Part shown: positions 24,553 through 37,874 of the stretch, piece by piece
How positions within the stretch are numbered: position 1 is the first letter of the stretch
Layout: each line of letters begins with the position of its first letter
Assembly (NCBI RefSeq): GCF_051401765.1
Contig: NW_027480480.1
Location: forward strand, 2,046,001-2,110,000
From: Calliopsis andreniformis
Taxonomy: Eukaryota > Arthropoda > Insecta > Hymenoptera > Andrenidae
Direction: 5' to 3'
Length of the DNA stretch: 64,000 bases
The notes under the pieces: model-generated
Told to the model about the DNA's origin: nothing
Seen by the model: only the letters and a program-made list of their open reading frames with translations
The model's database searches: none
Position numbers and translations under genes: made by a program

Positions 24553-25621
24553 GAGGACTGAGGATTGAAGATTGAGGGTTGGGGATTGAGGATTGAGGAT
24601 GAGGGCTGAGGTTTGAGGATTGAGGTTTGAGGTCTGAGGACTGAGAATTGAGGGTCGAGAATTGAGGATTGAGGATTGAGGATTGAAGATTGAGGATTGG
24701 GTATTGAGGATTGAAGAATGAGGATTGAGGATTGAGGATTGGGGATTGAGGATTGAGGATTGAAGATTGAGTATTCAGGATTGGAGATTGGCGATTGAGG
24801 GTTGAGGATTGAGGATAGAGGATTGAAGATTGAGGATTGGGGACTGAGTGTTGAGGGTTGTGTGATGAGAATTGATGATTGTGGATAGAGATTTGAAGAT
24901 TTCAGGTTGAGTATTGAGTATTGAAACCTGTGAATTGAGGATATTCTATTGAGGATTGAGGACTGACAACTGGTTGTTGAGGACTGAGGTCTGAAGACAG
25001 AGGATTCAGGTTTGAGGATTCAGGATTGGGGTTTGAGGACTGAGGATTGAGGATTGAGGATTGATGATTGAGGATTGAGGATTGAGGACTGAAGATTGAG
25101 GTTTGGGTATTGAGGATTGAACATTGAGGACTGTGGATTGAGTATTGAGGATCGAGAATTGAGGACTGAGGATTGAGGATTGAAGATTGAGGATTGGGTG
25201 TTGAGGATTGAGGGTTGTGGATTGAGGACGAGGACTGAGGGTTGAGTATTGATGTTTGAGGTCTGAGGATTGAGGATTGAGTATTGAGGATTGAGAATTG
25301 AGGACTGAGGATTGAGGATTGAAGATTGAGGATTGGGTGTTGAGGATTGAGGAATGTGGAGTGAGGATTGAGGATTGAGGATTGAGGATTGAAGATTGAG
25401 TATTGACGATTGAAGATTGAGGATTGAGGATTGAGGATTGAGGATTGAGGGTTGAGGATTGAAGATTGAGGATTGGGTATTGCGGATTGAACATTGAGGA
25501 TTGAAGATTGAGGATTGGGTGCTGAGGGTTGAAGAATGAGGATTGAGGATTGAGGATTGAGGATTGAGGATTGAAGATCCAGTATTGAGGATTGAAGATT
25601 GTGGATTAAGGATTGAGGATT
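24553..25621 (+). repeat. 1,069-bp tandem repeat, copy 2
   Basis: This is the tandem copy of 23484-24552, with its box at 24839. A visible difference is GAGGGTT near 25449 where copy 1 has GAGCGTT. To the right the array changes to a GAAGATT-GAGTATT series. Confidence 0.92.
24839..25041 (+). repeat. 203-bp box, subtype I
   Basis: Core at 24940. Same signatures as the 23770 box, 1,069 bp away. Confidence 0.9.
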
Positions 25622-26730
25622 GAGGATTGAAGATTGAGTATTGAGGATTGAAGATTGAGGATTGAGGACTGAGTATTGAGGATTGAGGATTGAGTATTGA
25701 GTATTGAGGATGGAAGACTGAGGATTGGGTATTGAGGATTGAACGTTGAGGATTGAGGGTTGAGGATTGAGGATTGAGGATTGTAGATTGAAGATTGAAT
25801 ATTAATGATTGAAGATTGAGGATTGAGGATTGAGGGTTGTGGATTGAGGACGAGGACTGAGGGTTGAGTATTGGTGTTTGAAGTCTGAGGATTGAGGATT
25901 GAGGATTAAGAAATGAGGATTGAGGATTGAGGATTGAAGATTGAGGATTCGGTATTGAGGATTGAAGAATGAGGATTGAGGAGTGAGGACTGAGGGTTGA
26001 GGATTGAGGATTGAGGATTGAGGTTTGAGGATTGAGGATTGAAGATTGAGTATTGAGGATTGAAGATTGAGGATTGAGGATTGAGGATTGAGGATTGAGG
26101 ATTGAAGATTGAGGATTGGGGATTGAGGACGAGGACTGAGGGTTGAGTATTGGTGTTTGAAGTCTGAGGATTGAGGATTGAGGATTAAGAAATGAGGATT
26201 GAAGATTGAGGATTGATGATTGAGGATTCGGTATTGAGGATTGAAGAATGAGGATTGAGGAGTGAGGACTGAGGATTGAGGATTGAGGATTGAGGATGAG
26301 GGCTGAGGGTTGAGGGTAGGGGTTTGAGGACTGAGGACTGAGGATTGAGGATTGAGAACTGAGGACTGAGGATTGAGGATTGAAGATTGAGGATTGAGGA
26401 TTGAGGATGAGGGCTGAGGGTTGAGGATTGAGGACTGTGGACTGAGGAATGAGGATTGAGGATTGAGAGTTGAGGATTGAGGATTGAGGATTGAGGATTG
26501 AAGATTGAGGATTGGGTGTTGAGGATTGAAGAATGAGGTTTGAGGAATGAGGATTGAGGATTGAGGATTTAGGATTCAAGATTGAGTATTGAGGATTGAA
26601 GCCTGGCGATTGAGTATTGAGGGTTGAGGATTGACGATTGAGGATGGAGGATTGAAGATTGAGTATTGAGGATTGAAGATTGAGGATCGAGGATTGAGGA
26701 TTGAGGATTGAGTATTGAAGATTGAGGATT

Positions 26731-26933
26731 GGGGACTGAGTGTTGAGTGTTGAATGATGAGAATTGATGTTTGTGAATAAAGATTTGAAAATTGCAGATT
26801 GAGTATTGAGTATTGAAAACTGTGAATTGATGATATTCTATTGAGGATTGATAATTGACAACTGATTGTTGAGGACTGAGGTCTGAAGATTGAGGATTCA
26901 GGATTGAGGATACAGGTTTGAGGTTCGAGGACT
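26731..26933 (+). repeat. 203-bp box, subtype IV
   Basis: Core at 26832. Subtype IV is marked by GTGAATA-AAGATTT and GAAAATT on the left and by GATAATT before GACAACT on the right. Confidence 0.9.
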
Positions 26934-27667
26934 GAGGATTGAGGGTTGAGGATTGAGGTTTGAGGATTGAGGATTGAGGATTGAGGATTGAAGATTGAGA
27001 ATTGGGTATTGCGGATTGAACATTGAGGATTGAGTATTGAGGATTGAGGATTGAGGACTGAGGATTGAGGATTGATGATTGAGGATTGAGGATTGAGAAT
27101 TGAGGATTGAGGGTTGAGGATTGAAGATTGAGGCCTGGGCATTGAGGATTGAAGAATGAGGATTGAGGATTGAGGATTGAAGATGGAGGATTGCAGATTG
27201 AGTATCGAGGATTGAAGATTGAGGGTTGAGGATTGAGGATTGAGGATTGAGCATTGAGGATTGAGGATTGAGGATTGAGGATAGTAGATTGAGTATTGAG
27301 GAATGAAGATTGAGGATTGAGGATTGAGGATTGAGGATTAAGGATTGAAGATTGAGGATTGGGTATTGAGGATTGACGATTGAGGATTGAGTATTGAGGA
27401 CTGAGAATTGAGGATTGAGGATTGAAGATTGAGGATTGAGGATTGAAGATTGAGTATTGATGATTGAAGGTTGAGGATTGAGGATTGAGTGTTGATGATT
27501 GAGGACGAGGGCTGACGATTGAGGATTGAGGTTTGAGGATTGAGGATTGTGGATTGAGGACTGAGGATTGAGGATTGAGGATTTAGTATTGAGGATTGAA
27601 GATTGAGTATTGAGGATTGAAAATTGAGGGTTGAGGGTTGAGGATTGAAGATTGAAGATTGAGGTTT

Positions 27668-27870
27668 GGGGACTGAGTGTTGAGGGTTGAGTGATGAGAA
27701 TTGATGATTGTGGATAGAGATTTGATGATTTCAGGTTGAGTATTGAGTATTGAAACCTGTGAATTGAGGATATTCTATTGAGAATTGAGGATTGACAACT
27801 GATTGTAGAGGACTGAGGGCTGAAGATTGAGGATTCAGGATTCAGGATTCAGGATTGAGGTTTGAGGACT
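27668..27870 (+). repeat. 203-bp box, I/II hybrid
   Basis: Core at 27769. The left half is subtype I (TCAGGTT, GAAACCT). The right half is subtype II (GATTGTA, GAGGGCT-GAAGATT), with three CAGGATT units in a row. The switch lies between the core and GATTGTA, which suggests exchange or conversion between boxes. Confidence 0.85.
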
Positions 27871-28708
27871 GAGGATTGAAGATTGAGGATTGAGGACTGA
27901 GTATTGAGGATTGAGGATTGAGTATTGAGGATTGAGGGTGGAAGACTGAGGATTGGGTATTGAGGATTGAACGTTGAGGATTGAGGGTTGAGGATTGAGG
28001 ATTGAGGATTGAAGATTGAAGATTGAACATTAATGATTGAAGATTGAGGATTGAGGATTGAGGGTTGTGGATTGAGGACGAGGACTGAGGGTTGAGTATT
28101 TGAGTTTGAAGTCTGAGGATTGAGGATTGAGGATTGAGAATTGAAGATTGAGGATTGAGGATTGAAGATTGAGGATTCGGTATTGAGGATTGAAGAATGA
28201 GGATTGAGGAGTGAGGACTGAGGATTGAGGATTGCAGTTTGAGTATTGAGGATTGAAGATTGAGGATTGAGGATTGAGGATTGCGGATTGAGTATTGAGG
28301 ACTGAGGATTGAAGATTGAGTATTGAGGCTTGAAGATTGAGGATTGAGGATTGAGGATTGAGGATTGAGGATTGAAGATTGACGATTGAAGATTGAGGAT
28401 AGGGGATTGAGGATTGACGATTGAGGATTGAGTATTGAGGACTGAGAATTGAGGATTGAGGATTGAAGATTGAGGATTGAGGATTGAAGATTGAGTATTG
28501 ATGATTGAAGAATGAGGATTGAGGATTGAGTGTTGAGGATTGAGGACGAGGGCTGACGATTGAGGATTGAGGTTTGAGGATTGAGGATTGTGGATTGAGG
28601 ACTGAGGATTGAGGATCGAGGATTTAGTATTGAGGATTGATGACTGAGTATTGAGGATTGAAAATTGAGGATTGAGGATTGAGGATTGAGGATTGAAGAT
28701 TGAGGATT

Positions 28709-28911
28709 GGGGACTGAGTGTTGAGGGTTGAGTGATGAGAATTGATGACTGTGGATAGAGATTTGAAGATTTCAGGTTGAGTATTGAGTATTGAAACCTG
28801 TGAATTGAGGATATTCTATTGAGGATTGAGGATTGACAACTGATTGTTGAGGACTGAGGTCTGAAGACTGAGGATTCAGGTTTGAGGATTCAGGATTGAG
28901 GTTTGAGGACT
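28709..28911 (+). repeat. 203-bp box, subtype I
   Basis: Core at 28810. Has GATGACT where other subtype I copies have GATGATT, and GAGGATT rather than GAGGACT before GACAACT. Confidence 0.9.
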
Positions 28912-29687
28912 GAGGATTGAGGATTGAGGATTGAGGATTGAGGATTGAGGATTGAGGATTCAGGATTGAGGGTTGAGGATTGAAGATTGAGGATTGGGTA
29001 TTGCGGATTGAACATTGAGGATTGAAGATTGAGGGTTGGGTGTTGAGGATTGAAGAATGAGGATTGAGGATTGAGGATTGAGGAATAATGATTGAAGATT
29101 CAGTATTGAGGATTGAAGATTGAGAATTACGGATTGAGGATTGAGTATTGAGTACTGAGGATGGAAGACTGAGGATTGGGTATTGAGGATTGAACGTTGA
29201 GGATTGAGGGTTGGGTATTGAGGATTGAGGATTGAAGATTGAAGATTGAATATTAATGATTGAAGATTGAGGATTGAGGATTGAGGGTTGTGGATTGAGG
29301 ACGAGGTCTGAGGGTTGAGTATTGGTGTTTGAAGTCTGAGGATTGAGGATTGAGGATTAAGAAATGAGGATTGAGGATTGAGGATTGAAGATTGAGGATT
29401 CGGTATTGAGGATTGAAGAATGAGGATTGAGGAGTGAGGACTGAGAGTTGAGGATTGAGGATTGAGGATTGAGGTTTGAGGATTGAGGATTGAAGATTGA
29501 GTATTGAGGATTGAAGATTGAGGATTGAGGATTGAGGATTGAGGATTGAGTATTGAAGATTGAGGATTGGGGATTGAGGATTGACGATGGAGTATTGAGC
29601 ACTGAGGATTGAGAATTGAGGATTGAGGATTGAAGATTGAGTATTGAGGATTGAAGATTGAGGATTGAGGATTGAGGATTGAAGATT

Positions 29688-29890
29688 GAGGACTGAGTGT
29701 TGAGGGTTGCGTGATGAGAATTGATGTTTGTGGATTGAGATTTGAAGATTGAAGAATGGGGATTGAGTATTGAAAACTGTGAATTGAGGATATTCTATTG
29801 AGGATTGAGGATTGACAATTGATTGCTGAGGACTTATGGCTGAAGATTGATGATTCAGGATTGAGGATTCGGGGTGGAGGTTTGAGGTCT
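29688..29890 (+). repeat. 203-bp box, subtype V
   Basis: Core at 29789. Subtype V opens with GAGGACT, has GAAGAAT-GGGGATT left of the core, and has GACAATT-GATTGCT then GACTTAT-like units on the right. It is followed 552 bp later by another box. Confidence 0.9.
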
Positions 29891-30239
29891 GAGGATTGAT
29901 GGTTGAGGATTAAGGATTGAGGATTGAGGACTGAGGACTGAGGACTGAGGATTGAGGATTGATCATTGAGCATTGAGGATTGAAGATTGAGGACTGAGGA
30001 TTGCGGATTGAAGGTTGAGTATTGAGGATTGAAGATTGAGGATTGAGGATTGAGGATTGAGGATTCAGGATGAGGGCTGAGGGTTGAGGATTGAGGTTTG
30101 AGGACTGAGGACTGAGGATTGAGGATTGAGAATTGAGGATTGAGGATTGAGGATTGAAGATTGAGGATTGAGGATTAAGGATTGAAGGTTCAGTAATGAG
30201 GATTGAAGATAGAGAATTGAGGATTGAGGATTGAACATT

Positions 30240-30442
30240 GAGGACTGAGTGTTGTGGGTTGAGTGATGAGAATTGATGATTGTGGATAGAGATTTGAAGA
30301 TTTCAGGTTGAGTATTGAGTATTGAAACCTGTGAATTGAGGATATTCTATTGAGGATTGAGGACTGACAACTGATTGTTGAGGACTGAGGTCTGAAGACT
30401 GAGGATTCAGGTTTGAGGATTAAGGATTCAGGTTTGAGGACT
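30240..30442 (+). repeat. 203-bp box, subtype I with chimeric left edge
   Basis: Core at 30341. The body is identical in type to the 17980 box. The flank and first unit (GAACATT then GAGGACT) match the subtype VI boxes at 42493 and 48306 instead. This is the junction of the two 12-kb copies. Confidence 0.9.
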
Positions 30443-31127
30443 GAGGATTGAGGATTGAGGATTGAGGATTGAGGATTGAGGATTGAGGATTGAAGATTGA
30501 GGTTTGGGTATTGAGGATTGAACATTGAGGACTGTGGATTGAGTATTGAGTATCGAGAATTGAGGACTGAGGATTGAGGATTGAAGATTGAGGATTGGGT
30601 GTTGAGGATTGAGGGTTGTGGATTGAGGACGAGGACTGAGGGCTGAGTATTGATGTTTGAGGTCTGAGGATTGAGGATTGAGGATTGAGGATTGAGAATT
30701 GAGGACTGAGGATTGAGGATTGAAGATTGAGGATAGGGTGTTGAGGATTGAAGAATGTGGAGTGAGGATTGAGGATTGAGGATTGAGGATTGAAGATTGA
30801 GTATTGAGGATTGAAGATTGAGGATTGAGGATTGAGGATTGAGGATTGAGGGTTGAGGATTGAAGATTGAGGATTGGGTATTGCAGATTGAACATTGAGG
30901 ATTGAAGATTGAGGATTGGGTGTTGAGGGTAGAAGAATGAGGATTGAGGATTGAGGATTGAGGATTGAGGATTGAAGATTCAGAATTGAGGATTGAAGAT
31001 TGTGGATTAAGGATTGAGGATTGTGGATTGAGGATTGAGGAATGAGCATTGAAGATTGAGTATTGAGGATTGAACGTTGAGGATTGTGGATTGAGGATTG
31101 AGGATTCAGGATTGAATATTGAGGACT

Positions 31128-31330
31128 GGGGACTGAGTGTTGAGGGTTGAGTGATGAGAATTGATGTTTGTGGATAGAGATTTGAAGATTGCAGATTGAG
31201 TATTGAGTAATGAAAACTGTGAATTGATGATATTCTATTGAGGATTGAGGATTGACAACTGATTGTAGAGGACCGAGGGCTGAAGATTGAGGATTCAGGA
31301 TTGAGGATTCGGGATTGAGGTTTGAGGACA
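31128..31330 (+). repeat. 203-bp box, subtype II
   Basis: Core at 31229. Copy of the 18868 box, 888 bp after the junction box. Confidence 0.9.
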
Positions 31331-33625
31331 GAGGATTGAAGATTGAGGATTGAGGACTGAGTATTGAGGATTGAGGATTGAGTATTGAGCATTGACGATT
31401 GAGAATTGAGGATTGTGGATTGAGTATTGAGGATTGAGGATTGAGGATTGAAGATTGAATATTGATGATTGAAGATTGAGGATCGAGGATTGAGGGTTGT
31501 GGATTGAAGACGAGGACTGAGGGTTGAGTATTGATGTTTGAGGTCTCAGGATTGAGGATTGAGGATTGAGAATTGAGGACTGAGGATTGAGGATTGAAGA
31601 TTGAGGATTGGGTGTTGAGGATTGAAGAATGTGGATTGAGGATTGATTATTGAGGATTGAGGATTGAAGGTTGACTATTGAGGATTGAAGATTGAAGACT
31701 GAGGATTGAAGGTTGAGGATTGGGTGTTGAGGATAGAAGAATGAGGATTGAGGATTGAGGATTGAGGATTGAGGATTGAGGATTGAAGGTTCAGTATTGA
31801 GGATTGAAGATTGAGTATTGAAGATTGAGTATTGAGGATTGAAGATTGAGGATTGAGGACTGAGTATTGAGGACGGAGGATTGAGGATTGAGGATTGAGG
31901 ATTGAAGATTGAGGATTGGGGATTGAGGATTGACGATTGAGTATTGAGCATTGACGATTGAGAATTGAGGATTGTGGATTGAGTATTGAGGATTGAGGAT
32001 TGAGGATTGAAGATTGAATATTGATGATTGAAGATTGAGGATTGAGGATTGAGGGTTGCGGATTGAGGACGAGGACTCAGGGTTGAGTATTGGAGTTTGA
32101 AGTCTGAGGATTGAGGGTTGTGGATTGAGAATTGAGGATTGCGGATTGAGGATTGAAGATTGAGGATCCGGTATTGAGGATTGAAGAATGAGAATTGAGG
32201 AGTGAGGACTGAGGATTGAGGATTGCAGTTTGAGTATTGAGGATTGAAGATTGAGGATTGAGGATTGAGGATTGAGGATTGAGGATTGAAGATTGAATAT
32301 TGATGATTGAAGATTGAGGATTGAGGATTGAGGGTTGCGGATTGAGGACGAGAACTCAGGGTTGAGTATTGGTGTTTGAAGTCTGAGGATTGAGGATTGA
32401 GGATTGAGGATTGAGGATTGAGGATTGAAGATTGAGGATTCGGTATTGAGGATTGAAGAATGAGGATTGAGGAGTGAGGACTGAGGATTGAGGATTGCAG
32501 TTTGAGTATTGAGGATTGAAGATTGAGGATTGAGGATTGAGGATTGAGGATTGAGGATTGAGGATTGATTATTGAATATTGAGTATTGAGGATTGAAGAT
32601 TGAGGATTGAGGATTGAGGATTGAGGATTGAGGATGAGGGCTGAGGGTTGAGGATTGAGGTTTGAGGTTTGAGGACTGAGGACTGAGGATTGAGGATTGA
32701 GAATTGAGGATTGAGGATTGAGTATTGTAGATTGAGGATCGGGTATTGAGGATTGAAGAATGTGGATTGAGGCTTGAGGATTGAGGATTGAGGATTGAAG
32801 ATTGAGGATTGAGGATTGAGGATTGAGGGTTGATGATTGAATATTGAGTATTGAGGATTGAAGATTGAGGATTGAGGATTGAGGGTTGAGGATTGAAGAC
32901 GAGGACTGACGGTGAGGATTGAGGTTTGAGGATTGAGGATTGAGGATTGAGGACTGAGGATTGAGGATTGAGGATTGAGCATTGTGGATTGAAGATTGAG
33001 GACTCGGGATTGAGGATTGGTGATACAGGATTAAGGATTGGAGATTGGGGATTGAGGATCTAGGATTGGAGATTAATTATTGAGGATTGAAGATTGAGGA
33101 TTAAGGATTGAGGATTGAGGATTGAGGATTGCGGATTGAGGATTGAAGATAGAGTATTGATGATTGAAGATTGAGGATTGAGGATTGGGGGTTGAGGTTT
33201 GAGGACGAGGACTGACGGTTGAGGATTGAGGTTTGAGGATTGAGGATTGAGGATTGAGGACTGAGGATTGAGGATTGAGGATTGTGCATTGAGGATTGCA
33301 GATTGTGGACTGAGGATTGAAGATTGAAGATTGAGTATTGAGGGTTGAAGATTGAGGATTGAGGATTGAGGATTTAGGATTGAGGATGACGGCTGAGGTT
33401 TGAGGATTGAGGTTTGAGGTCCGAGGACTGAGAATTGAGGGTCGAGAATTGAGGATTGAGGATTGAGGATTGAAGATTGAGGATTGGGTATTGAGGATTG
33501 AAGAATGAGGATTGAGGATTGAGGATTGGGGATTGAGGATTGAGGATTGAAGATTGAGTATTCAGGATTGGAGATTGGCGATTGAGGGTTGAGGATTGAG
33601 GATAGAGGATTGAAGATTGAGGATT

Positions 33626-33828
33626 GGGGACTGAGTGTTGTGGGTTGAGTGATGAGAATTGATGATTGTGGATAGAGATTTGAAGATTTCAGGTTGAGTA
33701 TTGAGTATTGAAACCTGTGAATTGAGGATATTCTATTGAGGATTGAGGACTGACAACTGATTGTTGAGGACTGAGGTCTGAAGACTGAGGATTCAGGTTT
33801 GAGGATTCAGGATTCAGGTTTGAGGACT
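33626..33828 (+). repeat. 203-bp box, subtype I
   Basis: Core at 33727. Copy of the 21366 box (12,260 bp). Confidence 0.9.
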
Positions 33829-34513
33829 GAGGATTGAGGATTGAGGATTGAGGATTGAGGATTGAGGATTGAGGATTGAAGATTGAGGTTTGGGTATTGA
33901 GGATTGAACATTGAGGACTGTGGATTGAGTATTGAGTATCGAGAATTGAGGACTGAGGATTGAGGATTGAAGATTGAGGATTGGGTGTTGAGGATTGAGG
34001 GTTGTGGATTGAGGACGAGGACTGAGGGCTGAGTATTGATGTTTGAGGTCTGAGGATTGAGGATTGAGGATTGAGGATTGAGAATTGAGGACTGAGGATT
34101 GAGGATTGAAGATTGAGGATAGGGTGTTGAGGATTGAAGAATGTGGAGTGAGGATTGAGGATTGAGGATTGAGGATTGAAGATTGAGTATTGAGGATTGA
34201 AGATTGAGGATTGAGGATTGAGGATTGAGGATTGAGGGTTGAGGATTGAAGATTGAGGATTGGGTATTGCAGATTGAACATTGAGGATTGAAGATTGAGG
34301 ATTGGGTGTTGAGGGTAGAAGAATGAGGATTGAGGATTGAGGATTGAGGATTGAGGATTGAAGATTCAGAATTGAGGATTGAAGATTGTGGATTAAGGAT
34401 TGAGGATTGTGGATTGAGGATTGAGGAATGAGCATTGAAGATTGAGTATTGAGGATTGAACGTTGAGGATTGTGGATTGAGGATTGAGGATTCAGGATTG
34501 AATATTGAGGACT

Positions 34514-34716
34514 GGGGACTGAGTGTTGAGGGTTGAGTGATGAGAATTGATGTTTGTGGATAGAGATTTGAAGATTGCAGATTGAGTATTGAGTAATGAA
34601 AACTGTGAATTGATGATATTCTATTGAGGATTGAGGATTGACAACTGATTGTAGAGGACCGAGGGCTGAAGATTGAGGATTCAGGATTGAGGATTCGGGA
34701 TTGAGGTTTGAGGACA
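34514..34716 (+). repeat. 203-bp box, subtype II
   Basis: Core at 34615. Copy of the 22254 box (12,260 bp). Confidence 0.9.
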
Positions 34717-35736
34717 GAGGATTGAAGATTGAGGATTGAGGACTGAGTATTCAGGATTGAGGATTGAGTATTGAGCATTGACGATTGAGAATTGAGGATT
34801 GTGGATTGAGTATTGAGGATTGAGGATTGAGGATTGAAGATTGAATATTGATGATTGAAGATTGAGGATCGAGGATTGAGGGTTGTGGATTGAAGACGAG
34901 GACTGAGGGTTGAGTATTGATGTTGGAGGTCTCAGGATTGAGGATTGAGGATTGAGAATTGAGGACTGAGGATTGAGGATTGAAGATTGAGGATTGGGTG
35001 TTGAGGATTGAAGAATGTGGATTGAGGATTGATTATTGAGGATTGAGGATTGAAGGTTGACTATTGAGGATTGAAGATTGAAGACTGAGGATTGAAGGTT
35101 GAGGATTGGGTGTTGAGGATAGAAGAATGAGGATTGAGGATTGAGGATTGAGGATTGAGGATTGAGGATTGAAGGTTCAGTATTGAGGATTGAAGATTGA
35201 GGATTGAAGATTGAGTATTGAGGATTGAAGATTGAGGATTGAGGACTGAGTATTGAGGATGGAGGATTGAGGATTGAGGATTGAGGATTGAAGATTGAGG
35301 ATTGGGGATTGAGGATTGACGATTGAGTATTGAGCATTGACGATTGAGAATTGAGGATTGTGGATTGAGTATTGAGGATTGAGGATTGAGGATTGAAGAT
35401 TGAATATTGATGATTGAAGATTGAGGATTGAGGATTGAGGGTTGCGGATTGAGGACGAGGACTCAGGGTTGAGTATTGGAGTTTGAAGTCTGAGGATTGA
35501 GGGTTGTGGATTGAGAATTGAGGATTGCGGATTGAGGATTGAAGATTGAGGATCCGGTATTGAGGATTGAAGAATGAGAATTGAGGAGTCAGGACTGAGG
35601 ATTGAGGATTGCAGTTTGAGTATTGAGGATTGAAGATTGAGGATTGAGGATTGAGGATTGAGGATTGAGGATTGAGGATTGAGGATTGAAGATTGAGTAT
35701 TGAGGATTGAAGATTGAGGATTGAGGATTGAGGATT

Positions 35737-36805
35737 CAGGACTGAGGATTGAAGATTGAGGGTTGGGGATTGAGGATTGAGGATGAGGGCTGAGGTTTGA
35801 GGATTGAGGTTTGAGGTCTGAGGACTGAGAATTGAGGGTCGAGAATTGAGGATTGAGGATTGAGGATTGAAGATTGAGGATTGGGTATTGAGGATTGAAG
35901 AATGAGGATTGAGGATTGAGGATTGGGGATTGAGGATTGAGGATTGAAGATTGAGTATTCAGGATTGGAGATTGGCGATTGAGGGTTGAGGATTGAGGAT
36001 AGAGGATTGAAGATTGAGGATTGGGGACTGAGTGTTGAGGGTTGTGTGATGAGAATTGATGATTGTGGATAGAGATTTGAAGATTTCAGGTTGAGTATTG
36101 AGTATTGAAACCTGTGAATTGAGGATATTCTATTGAGGATTGAGGACTGACAACTGGTTGTTGAGGACTGAGGTCTGAAGACAGAGGATTCAGGTTTGAG
36201 GATTCAGGATTGGGGTTTGAGGACTGAGGATTGAGGATTGAGGATTGATGATTGAGGATTGAGGATTGAGGACTGAAGATTGAGGTTTGGGTATTGAGGA
36301 TTGAACATTGAGGACTGTGGATTGAGTATTGAGGATCGAGAATTGAGGACTGAGGATTGAGGATTGAAGATTGAGGATTGGGTGTTGAGGATTGAGGGTT
36401 GTGGATTGAGGACGAGGACTGAGGGTTGAGTATTGATGTTTGAGGTCTGAGGATTGAGGATTGAGTATTGAGGATTGAGAATTGAGGACTGAGGATTGAG
36501 GATTGAAGATTGAGGATTGGGTGTTGAGGATTGAGGAATGTGGAGTGAGGATTGAGGATTGAGGATTGAGGATTGAAGATTGAGTATTGACGATTGAAGA
36601 TTGAGGATTGAGGATTGAGGATTGAGGATTGAGCGTTGAGGATTGAAGATTGAGGATTGGGTATTGCGGATTGAACATTGAGGATTGAAGATTGAGGATT
36701 GGGTGCTGAGGGTTGAAGAATGAGGATTGAGGATTGAGGATTGAGGATTGAGGATTGAAGATCCAGTATTGAGGATTGAAGATTGTGGATTAAGGATTGA
36801 GGATT
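35737..36805 (+). repeat. 1,069-bp tandem repeat, copy 3
   Basis: This is copy 1 of the 1,069-bp pair as carried in the second 12-kb unit (offset 12,253 bp). Its box is at 36023, and it keeps the CAGGACT start and the GAGCGTT variant. Confidence 0.92.
36023..36225 (+). repeat. 203-bp box, subtype I
   Basis: Core at 36124. Copy of the 23770 box. It is the first box after the offset changes to 12,253 bp. Confidence 0.9.
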
Positions 36806-37874
36806 GAGGACTGAGGATTGAAGATTGAGGGTTGGGGATTGAGGATTGAGGATGAGGGCTGAAGTTTGAGGATTGAGGTTTGAGGTCTGAGGACTGAGAA
36901 TTGAGGGTCGAGAATTGAGGATTGAGGATTGAGGATTGAAGATTGAGGATTGGGTATTGAGGATTGAAGAATGAGGATTGAGGATTGAGGATTGGGGATT
37001 GAGGATTGAGGATTGAAGATTGAGTATTCAGGATTGGAGATTGGCGATTGAGGGTTGAGGATTGAGGATAGAGGATTGAAGATTGAGGATTGGGGACTGA
37101 GTGTTGAGGGTTGTGTGATGAGAATTGATGATTGTGGATAGAGATTTGAAGATTTCAGGTTGAGTATTGAGTATTGAAACCTGTGAATTGAGGATATTCT
37201 ATTGAGGATTGAGGACTGACAACTGGTTGTTGAGGACTGAGGTCTGAAGACAGAGGATTCAGGTTTGAGGATTCAGGATTGGGGTTTGAGGACTGAGGAT
37301 TGAGGATTGAGGATTGATGATTGAGGATTGAGGATTGAGGACTGAAGATTGAGGTTTGGGTATTGAGGATTGAACATTGAGGACTGTGGATTGAGTATTG
37401 AGGATCGAGAATTGAGGACTGAGGATTGAGGATTGAAGATTGAGGATTGGGTGTTGAGGATTGAGGGTTGTGGATTGAGGACGAGGACTGAGGGTTGAGT
37501 ATTGATGTTTGAGGTCTGAGGATTGAGGATTGAGTATTGAGGATTGAGAATTGAGGACTGAGGATTGAGGATTGAAGATTGAGGATTGGGTGTTGAGGAT
37601 TGAGGAATGTGGAGTGAGGATTGAGGATTGAGGATTGAGGATTGAAGATTGAGTATTGACGATTGAAGATTGAGGATTGAGGATTGAGGATTGAGGATTG
37701 AGGGTTGAGGATTGAAGATTGAGGATTGGGTATTGCGGATTGAACATTGAGGATTGAAGATTGAGGATTGGGTGCTGAGGGTTGAAGAATGAGGATTGAG
37801 GATTGAGGATTGAGGATTGAGGATTGAAGATCCAGTATTGAGGATTGAAGATTGTGGATTAAGGATTGAGGATT
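36806..37874 (+). repeat. 1,069-bp tandem repeat, copy 4
   Basis: This is copy 2 of the 1,069-bp pair in the second 12-kb unit, with its box at 37092. A private GAAGTTT replaces GAGGTTT near 36862. Confidence 0.92.
37092..37294 (+). repeat. 203-bp box, subtype I
   Basis: Core at 37193. Copy of the 24839 box. Confidence 0.9.

Larger units (their letters stand above)
17982..30241 (+). repeat. 12.25-kb tandem higher-order unit, copy 1
   Basis: This segment is repeated from 30242. It starts inside the second heptamer boundary of the subtype I box at 17980 and ends where the sequence switches into another box at 30240. It contains boxes at 17980, 18868, 21366, 22254, 23770, 24839, 26731, 27668, 28709 and 29688, plus a nested 1,069-bp pair. 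From 25.6 to 30.2 kb it is made of about 0.9-1.0 kb box-containing modules that are clearly related but more diverged than the nested pair. Confidence 0.93.
32267..35645 (+). repeat. 3.39-kb unit B, copy inside the second 12-kb unit
   Basis: This is the same segment as 20007-23392 at an offset of 12,260 bp, with boxes at 33626 (I) and 34514 (II). One canonical heptamer is missing from the run near 35640. That changes the offset between the 12-kb copies from 12,260 to 12,253 bp. Confidence 0.88.

Noticed and set aside
25020..26579. A 519-codon - strand frame, repeated at 37273-38832
   Set aside because: The duplicate exists because the DNA block is duplicated, not because of protein conservation. 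The frame uses the same seven codons as the repeat and ends at a box stop.
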